Of a stretch of DNA of 64,000 nt, positions 58,301 to 64,000 are shown piece by piece. The notes under the pieces are model-generated. The model was given only the letters and a program-made list of their open reading frames with translations. It did not search any database and was not told the origin of the DNA. Source of the stretch: Henricia sp. BOLD:AAB3569 (taxonomy: Eukaryota > Echinodermata > Asteroidea > Spinulosida > Echinasteridae); NCBI GenBank assembly GCA_037783545.1, contig JBBELK010000538.1, positions 1 to 64,000 of the forward strand, written 5' to 3'. Positions within the stretch are counted from its first letter, which is position 1. The number at the start of each line of letters is the position of its first letter. Made by a program: the position numbers and the translations under genes.

Positions 58301-61106
58301 ACTGGGTTGAGGCTTCCTGACTGCTCTCACGCAAACCGTGGCTGTCTGTACACACCTCTTTGGGGTACTCCTGAGTTGTGCGCATGCTCAGTCATTCGGA
58401 CTGTCGTTAACGCACCGCAGTTTGGCTCGGCAATTTGGTCAAAGTGTGGTCCAAACGTCGGCAAATTTGGAGGTCGAAAAATGTTCCGACGAACTTCAAA
58501 TTTTGTATGCCCTAAACTCTCTATATTGTGCACTTGTCATAAAAAAATGACAGACTTTCGCCGGGAAATGGCAGAGAAATTTCAAAGTTTAGAAAAAACT
58601 GGGTTGAGGCTTCCTGACTGCTCTCACGCAAACCGTGGCTGTCTGTACACACCTCTTTGGGGTACTCCTGAGTTGTGCGCATGCTCAGTCATTCGGACTG
58701 TCGTTAACGCACCGCAGTTTGGCTCGGCAATTTGGTCAAAGTGTGGTCCAAACGTCGGCAAATTTGGAGGTCGAAAGATGTTCCGACGAACTTCAAATTT
58801 TGCATGCCCTAAACTCTCTATATTGCGCACTTGTCATAAAAAAATTGACAGACTTTCGCCGGGAAATGGCAGAGAAATTTCAAAGTTTAGAAAAAACTGG
58901 GTTGAGGCTTCCTGACTGCTCTCACGCAAACCGTGGCTGTCTGTACACACCTCTTTGGGGTACTCCTGAGTTGTGCGCATGCTCAGTCATTCGGACTGTC
59001 GTTAACGCACCGCAGTTTGGCTCGGCAATTTGGTCAAAGTGTGGTCCAAACGTCGGCAAATTTGGAGGTCGAAAAATGTTCCGACGAACTTCAAATTTTG
59101 CATGCCCTAAACTCTCTATATTGCGCACTTGTCATAAAAAATTGACAGACTTTCGCCGGGAAATGGCAGAGAAATTTCAAAGTTGAGAAAAAACTGGGTT
59201 GAGGCTTCCTGACTGCTCTCACGCAAACCGTGGCTGTCTGTACACACCTCTTTGGGGTACTCCTGAGTTGTGCGCATGCTCAGTCATTCGGACTGTCGTT
59301 AACGCACCGCAGTTTGGCTCGGCAATTTGGTCAAAGTGTGGTCCAAACGTCGGCAAATTTGGAGGTCGAAAAATGTTCCGACGAACTTCAAATTTTGCAT
59401 GCCCTAAACTCTCTATATTGCGCACTTGTCATAAAAAATTGACAGACTTTCGACGGGAAATGGCAGAGAAATTTCACAGTTTAGAAAAAAATGGGTTGAG
59501 GCTTCCTGACTGCTCTCACGCAAACCGTGGCTGTCTGTACACACCTCTTTGGGGTACTCCTGAGTTGTGCGCATGCTCAGTCATTCGGACTGTCGTTAAC
59601 GCACCGCAGTTTGGCTCGGCAATTTGGTCAAAGTGTGGTCCAAACGTCGGCAAATTTGGAGGTCGAAAAATGTTCCGACGAACTTCAAATTTTGCATGCC
59701 CTAAACTCTCTATATTGCGCACTTGTCATAAAAAATTGACAGACTTTCGCCGGGAAATAGCAGAGAAATTTCAAAGTTTAGAAAAAACTGGGTTGAGGCT
59801 TCCTGACTGCTCTCACGCAAACCGTGGCTGTCTGTACACACCTCTTTGGGGTACTCCTGAGTTGTGCGCATGCTCAGTCATTCGGACTGTCGTTAACGCA
59901 CCGCAGTTTGGCTCGGCAATTTGGTCAAAGTGTGGTCCAAACGTCGGCAAATTTGGAGGTCGAAAAATGTTCCGACGAACTTCAAATTTTGCATGCCCTA
60001 AACTCTCTATATTGCGCACTTGTCATAAAAAAATTGACAGACTTTCGCCGGGAAATGGCAGAGAAATTTCAAAGTTTAGAAAAAACTGGGTTGAGGCTTC
60101 CTGACTGCTCTCACGCAAACCGTGGCTGTCTGTACACACCTCTTTGGGGTACTCCTGAGTTGTGCGCATGCTCAATCATTCGGACTGTCGTTAACGCACC
60201 GCAGTTTGGCTCGGCAATTTGGTCAAAGTGTGGTCCAAACGTCGGCAAATTTGGAGGTCGAAAGATGTTCCGACGAACTTCAAATTGTGCATGCCCTAAA
60301 CTCTCTATATTGCGCACTTGTCATAAAAAAATTGACAGACTTTCGCCGGGAAATGGCAGAGAAATTTCAAAGTTTAGAAAAAACTGGGTTGAGGCTTCCT
60401 GACTGCTCTCACGCAAACCGTGGCTGTCTGTACACACCTCTTTGGGGTACTCCTGAGTTGTGCGCATGCTCAGTCATTCGGACTGTCGTTAACGCACCGC
60501 AGTTTGGCTCGGCAATTTGGTCAAAGTGTGGTCCAAACGTCGGCAAATTTGGAGGTCGAAAAATGTTCCGACGAACTTCAAATTTTGCATGCCCTAAACT
60601 CTCTATATTGCGCACTTGTCATAAAAAATTGACAGACTTTCGCCGGGAAATGGCAGAGAAATTTCAAAGTTTAGAAAAAACTGGGTTGAGGCTTCCTGAC
60701 TGCTCTCACGCAAACAGTGGCTGTCTGTACACACCTCTTTGGGGTACTCCTGAGTTGTGCGCATGCTCAGTCATTCGGACTGTCGTTAACGCACCGCAGT
60801 TTGGCTCGGCAATTTGGTCAAAGTGTGGTCCAAACGTCGGCAAATTTGGAGGTCGAAAAATGTTCCGACGAACTTCAAATTTTGCATGCCCTAAACTCTC
60901 TATATTGCGCACTTGTCATAAAAAATTGACAGACTTTCGCCGGGAAATGGCAGAGAAATTTCAAAGTTTAGAAAAAACTGGGTTGAGGCTTCCTGACTGC
61001 TCTCACGCAAACCGTGGCTGTCTGTACACACCTCTTTGGGGTACTCCTGAGTTGTGCGCATGCTCAGTCATTCGGACTGTCGTTAACGCACCGCAGTTTG
61101 GCTCGG
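58301..61106 (+). repeat. Satellite array block 14
   Basis: About nine monomers. A 'tttgtatgcc' monomer near 58502 extends the variant seen in the 891-bp units and adds 'attgtgcac' and 'aaaaaaatgac'. 'cgaaagatg' occurs near 58774 and 60261, 'caaagttgag' near 59178, and 'gactttcgacggg' near 59448. The last monomer before the island stops at 'tttggctcgg'. Confidence 0.93.
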
Positions 61107-61128
61107 TCGTTAACGCACCGCAGTTTGG
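61080..61128 (+). repeat. Short duplication at the left edge of the unique island (27-bp offset)
   Basis: The 22 bases from 'tcgttaacg' to 'cagtttgg' occur at 61080-61101 and again at 61107-61128. The second copy continues into non-satellite 'ggcggtcggg'. It may be a local slippage product or part of the insertion event. Confidence 0.9.
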
Positions 61129-61480
61129 GGCGGTCGGGTTGGCGTACGGGTTCTTTCCTCGCTGGCCTGTGATGACCGCTTTCCAAAGGACTACCCTTGC
61201 ACATAGGTAGTTTGGAGGAGTTTTTCGCGGAATCCCGTGATGTCCTGGAACGTTGCTCAATGATGGAGTGACCAGTACGTACGTCACGGGGAACGCCGAT
61301 GCAATTTTGGAACACGATTGGATCCGAGTCTGCGGTCTTGATTCTTCCAGACCTGGACTGGTGACGATTGTGGTTTTATGAGGATGTACCTGTGGTGCTT
61401 CTCGAAGGATATGACCTGATACTCGGACACGATCGACCAAGATTGGTGATGATTGTGATGGAGAATACTCGCCGGATAAT

Positions 61481-61751
61481 GACCTGGATTGGCAACGACA
61501 ACGAATGAGGAAATTTGGTGGATAAATGACCTGGACTGGCAACGACAACGAATGAGGAAATTTGGCAATAACGGCGAACAATTGGTGGATAAATGACCTG
61601 GACTGGCAACGACTACGAATGAGGAAATTTGGCAATAACGGCGAACGCTTAGTGGATAAATGACCTGGACTGGCAACGACTACGAATGAGGAAATTTGGC
61701 AATAACGGCGAACGCTTAGTGGATAAATGACCTGGACTGGCAACGACAACG
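61481..61751 (+). repeat. 67-bp minisatellite, about four copies
   Basis: 'gacctggattggcaacgac' or 'gacctggactggcaacgac' begins at 61481, 61528, 61595, 61662 and 61729. Three spacings are 67 bp. The first is 47 bp because the 20-base segment with 'caataacggcgaac' is absent. The last copy is partial. Within-unit variants are few ('caacgacaacg' versus 'caacgactacg', 'caattggtgg' versus 'gcttagtgg'). Confidence 0.93.
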
Positions 61752-61797
61752 CCTGAAGCACTGGTTCTATCGGTAACAACGTTGGACTGGTTAGCGT

Positions 61798-61819
61798 GTT
61801 TTATTCGGACGAATAAAAC
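61798..61819. repeat. Hairpin at the right end of the island
   Basis: gttttattcg (61798-61807) and cgaataaaac (61810-61819) are reverse complements separated by two bases. The right arm includes the AATAAA at 61812-61817. Confidence 0.8.
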
Positions 61820-61831
61820 ATTTTAGAAAAA

Positions 61832-64000
61832 GGCAATTTGGTCAAAGTGTGGTCCAAACGTCGGCAAATTTGGAGGTCGAAAAATGTTCCGACGAACTTC
61901 AAATTTTGCATGCCCTAAACTCTCTATATTGCGCACTTGTCATAAAAAAATTGACAGACTTTCGCCCGGAAATGGCAGAGAAATTTCAAAGTTTAGGAAA
62001 AACTGGGTTGAGGCTTCCTGACTGCTCTCACGCAAACCGTGGCTGTCTGTACACACCTCTTTGGGGTACTCCTGAGTTGTGCGCATGCTCAGTCATTCGG
62101 ACTGTCGTTAACGCACCGCAGTTTGGCTCGGCAATTTGGTCAAAGTGTGGTCCAAACGTCGGCAAATTTGGAGGTCGAAAAATGTTCCGACGAACTTCAA
62201 ATTTTGCATGCCCTAAACTCTCTATATTGCGCACTTGTCATAAAAAATTGACAGACTTTCGCCGGGAAATGGCAGAGAAATTTCAAAGTTTAGAAAGAAC
62301 TGGGTTGAGGCTTTCTGACTGCTCTCACGCAAACCGTGGCTGTCTGTACACACCTCTTTGGGGTACTCCTGAGTTGTGCGCATGCTCAGTCATTCGGACT
62401 GTCGTTAACGCACCGCAGTTTGGCTCGGCAATTTGGTCAAAGTGTGGTCCAAACGTCGGCAAATTTGGAGGTCGAAAAATGTTCCGACGAACTTCAAATT
62501 TTGCATGCCCTAAACTCTCTATATTGCGCACTTGTCATAAAAAATTGACAGACTTTCGCCGGGAAATGGCAGAGAAATTTCAAAGTTTAGAAAAAACTGG
62601 GTTGAGGCTTCCTGACTGCTCTCACGCAAACCGTGGCTGTCTGTACACACCTCTTTGGGGTACTCCTGAGTTGTGCGCATGCTCAGTCATTCGGACTGTC
62701 GTTAACGCACCGCAGTTTGGCTCGGCAATTTGGTCAAAGTGTGGTCCAAACGTCGGCAAATTTGGAGGTCGAAAAATGTTCCGACGAACTTCAAATTTTG
62801 CATGCCCTAAACTCTCTATATTGCGCACTTGTCATAAAAAATTGACAGACTTTCGCCGGGAAATGGAAGAGAAATTTCAAAGTTTAGAAAAAACTGGGTT
62901 GAGGCTTCCTGACTGCTCTTACGCAAACCGTGGCTGTCTGTACACACCTCTTTGGGGTACTCCTGAGTTGTGCGCATGCTCAGTCATTCGGACTGTCGTT
63001 AACGCACCGCAGTTTGGCTCGGCAATTTGGTCAAAGTGTGGTCCAAACGTCGGCAAATTTGGAGGTCGAAAAATGTTCCGACGAACTTCAAATTTTGCAT
63101 GCCCTAAACTCTCAATATTGCGCACTTGTCATAAAAAATTGACAGACTTTCGCCGGGAAATGGCAGAGAAATTTCAAAGTTTAGAAAAAACTGGGTTGAG
63201 GCTTCCTGACTGCTCTCACGCAAACCGTGGCTGTCTGTACACACCTCTTTGGGGTACTCCTGAGTTGTGCGCATGCTCAGTCATTCGGACTGTCGTTAAC
63301 GCACCGCAGTTTGGCTCGGCAATTTGGTCAAAGTGTGGTCCAAACGTCGGCAAATTTGGAGGTCGAAAAATGTTCCGACGAACTTCAAATTTTGCATGCC
63401 CTAAACTCTCTATATTGCGCACTTGTCATAAAAAAATTGACAGACTTTCGCCGGGAAATGGCAGAGAAATATCAAAGTTTAGAAAAAACTGGGTTGAGGC
63501 TTCCTGACTGCTCTCACGCAAACCGTGGCTGTCTGTACACACCTCTTTGGGGTACTCCTGAGTTGTGCGCATGCTCAGTCATTCGGACTGTCGTTAACGC
63601 ACCGCAGTTTGGCTCGGCAATTTGGTCAAAGTGTGGTCCAAACGTCGGCAAATTTGGAGGTCGAAAAATGTTCCAACGAACTTCAAATTTTGCATGCCCT
63701 AAACTCTCTATATTGCGCACTTGTCATAAAAAATTGACAGACTTTCGCCGGGAAATGGCAGAGAAATTTCAAAGTTTAGAAAAAAAACTGGGTTGAGGCT
63801 TCCTGACTGCTCTCACGCAAACCGTGGCTGTCTGTACACACCTCTTTGGGGTACTCCTGAGTTGTGCGCATGCTCAGTCATTCGGACTGTCGTTAACGCA
63901 CCGCAGTTTGGCTCGGCAATTTGGTCAAAGTGTGGTCCAAACGTCGGCAAATTTGGAGGTCGAAAAATGTTCCGACGAACTTCAAATTTTGCATGCCCTA
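61832..64000 (+). repeat. Satellite array block 15, continuing past the window
   Basis: Monomers resume mid-unit at 'ggcaatttgg' in the same orientation and run to the last base. Private changes include 'tttaggaaaaac' near 61992, 'tttagaaagaac' near 62290, 'aatggaagag' near 62863, 'ctctcaatatt' near 63110 and 'gttccaacg' near 63671. An eight-A run near 63779 lengthens one monomer. Confidence 0.95.

Larger units (their letters stand above)
61129..61831. other. Unrecognised non-satellite island, no gene called
   Basis: About 0.7 kb that is neither satellite, MITE nor SINE. The left 350 bp (61129-61480) is unique and I recognise nothing in it. A 67-bp minisatellite follows. The right end has a 10-bp-arm hairpin, AATAAA at 61812-61817 and AAAAA at 61827-61831 just before satellite resumes at 'ggcaatttgg', which would fit the 3' end of a retroposed transcript. 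I see no terminal inverted repeats and no clear target-site duplication. The reverse-strand open frame across it (258 codons, 61003-61779) is largely minisatellite and adjoining satellite and is not convincing. Confidence 0.7.

Noticed and set aside
61003..61779. 258-codon reverse-strand ORF across the island
   Set aside because: Much of it is translated 67-bp minisatellite, and it runs into satellite sequence at its 3' end. The apparent peptide repeat is a DNA repeat.
61129..61831. The island as a DNA transposon
   Set aside because: The two ends are not inverted repeats of each other and no clean target-site duplication flanks it.
1..64000. CRISPR-like array
   Set aside because: Repeats are contiguous 297-bp units with no alternating unique spacers, and the SINE and MITE indicate a eukaryotic genome.
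1..64000. A new gene system or defence island
   Set aside because: No protein-coding gene, RNA gene or operon-like arrangement is supported anywhere. The distinctive content is repeat structure.

Overview
The window is almost entirely satellite DNA and contains no gene I can support. About 209 head-to-tail copies of one 297-bp monomer (roughly 46% GC, all in the same orientation) fill it from edge to edge. Three non-satellite islands interrupt the array: a TTAA-flanked, MITE-like foldback transposon (2929-3737), a 5'-truncated tRNA-derived SINE (14135-14487), and an unrecognised 0.7-kb segment carrying a 67-bp minisatellite (about 61129-61831). A SINE with a Pol III B box and an (AAT)n tail, a non-autonomous inverted-repeat element and tens of kilobases of satellite point to a eukaryotic nuclear genome, most likely an invertebrate animal. 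The MITE ends and its central palindrome resemble, from memory only, foldback elements of stony corals and sea anemones. A cnidarian source is therefore my best guess, held with modest confidence.

Layout: 1-2928, satellite with a 5-monomer higher-order repeat (HOR); 2929-3737, MITE; 3738-9490, satellite with 2-monomer HORs and dispersed older variants; 9491-14134, indel-rich satellite with a marked cassette present twice; 14135-14487, SINE; 14488-30445, satellite made of displaced 2-3-kb duplications (offsets 3574/3575, 4763, 8039 and 8679 bp); 31397-33603, a 1103-bp tandem duplication with a visible breakpoint; 33604-38569, regular monomers with a short dimer HOR; 38570-42650, a 7-monomer HOR; 42651-48476, an 8-monomer offset that changes to 7; 48477-53800, an 11/12-monomer offset; 53801-56515, a partial 7-monomer HOR; 56516-58300, a 3-monomer HOR; 58301-61106, satellite; 61129-61831, unique island; 61832-64000, satellite running off the window.

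The very long open reading frames (up to 1649 codons) are a by-product of the monomer length. 297 is divisible by 3 and one frame of the monomer has no stop, so the frame stays open through every intact copy. One-base homopolymer indels and shared stop codons break it repeatedly, and the HOR process copies the broken versions as readily as the intact ones, so I call no CDS. The interest lies in the evolutionary record: closely packed HORs of different multiplicity, a monomer subtype confined to 6.3-30.5 kb, an empty-site paralogue that dates the SINE insertion, and the clustering of all three interruptions within about 31 bp of monomer sequence.
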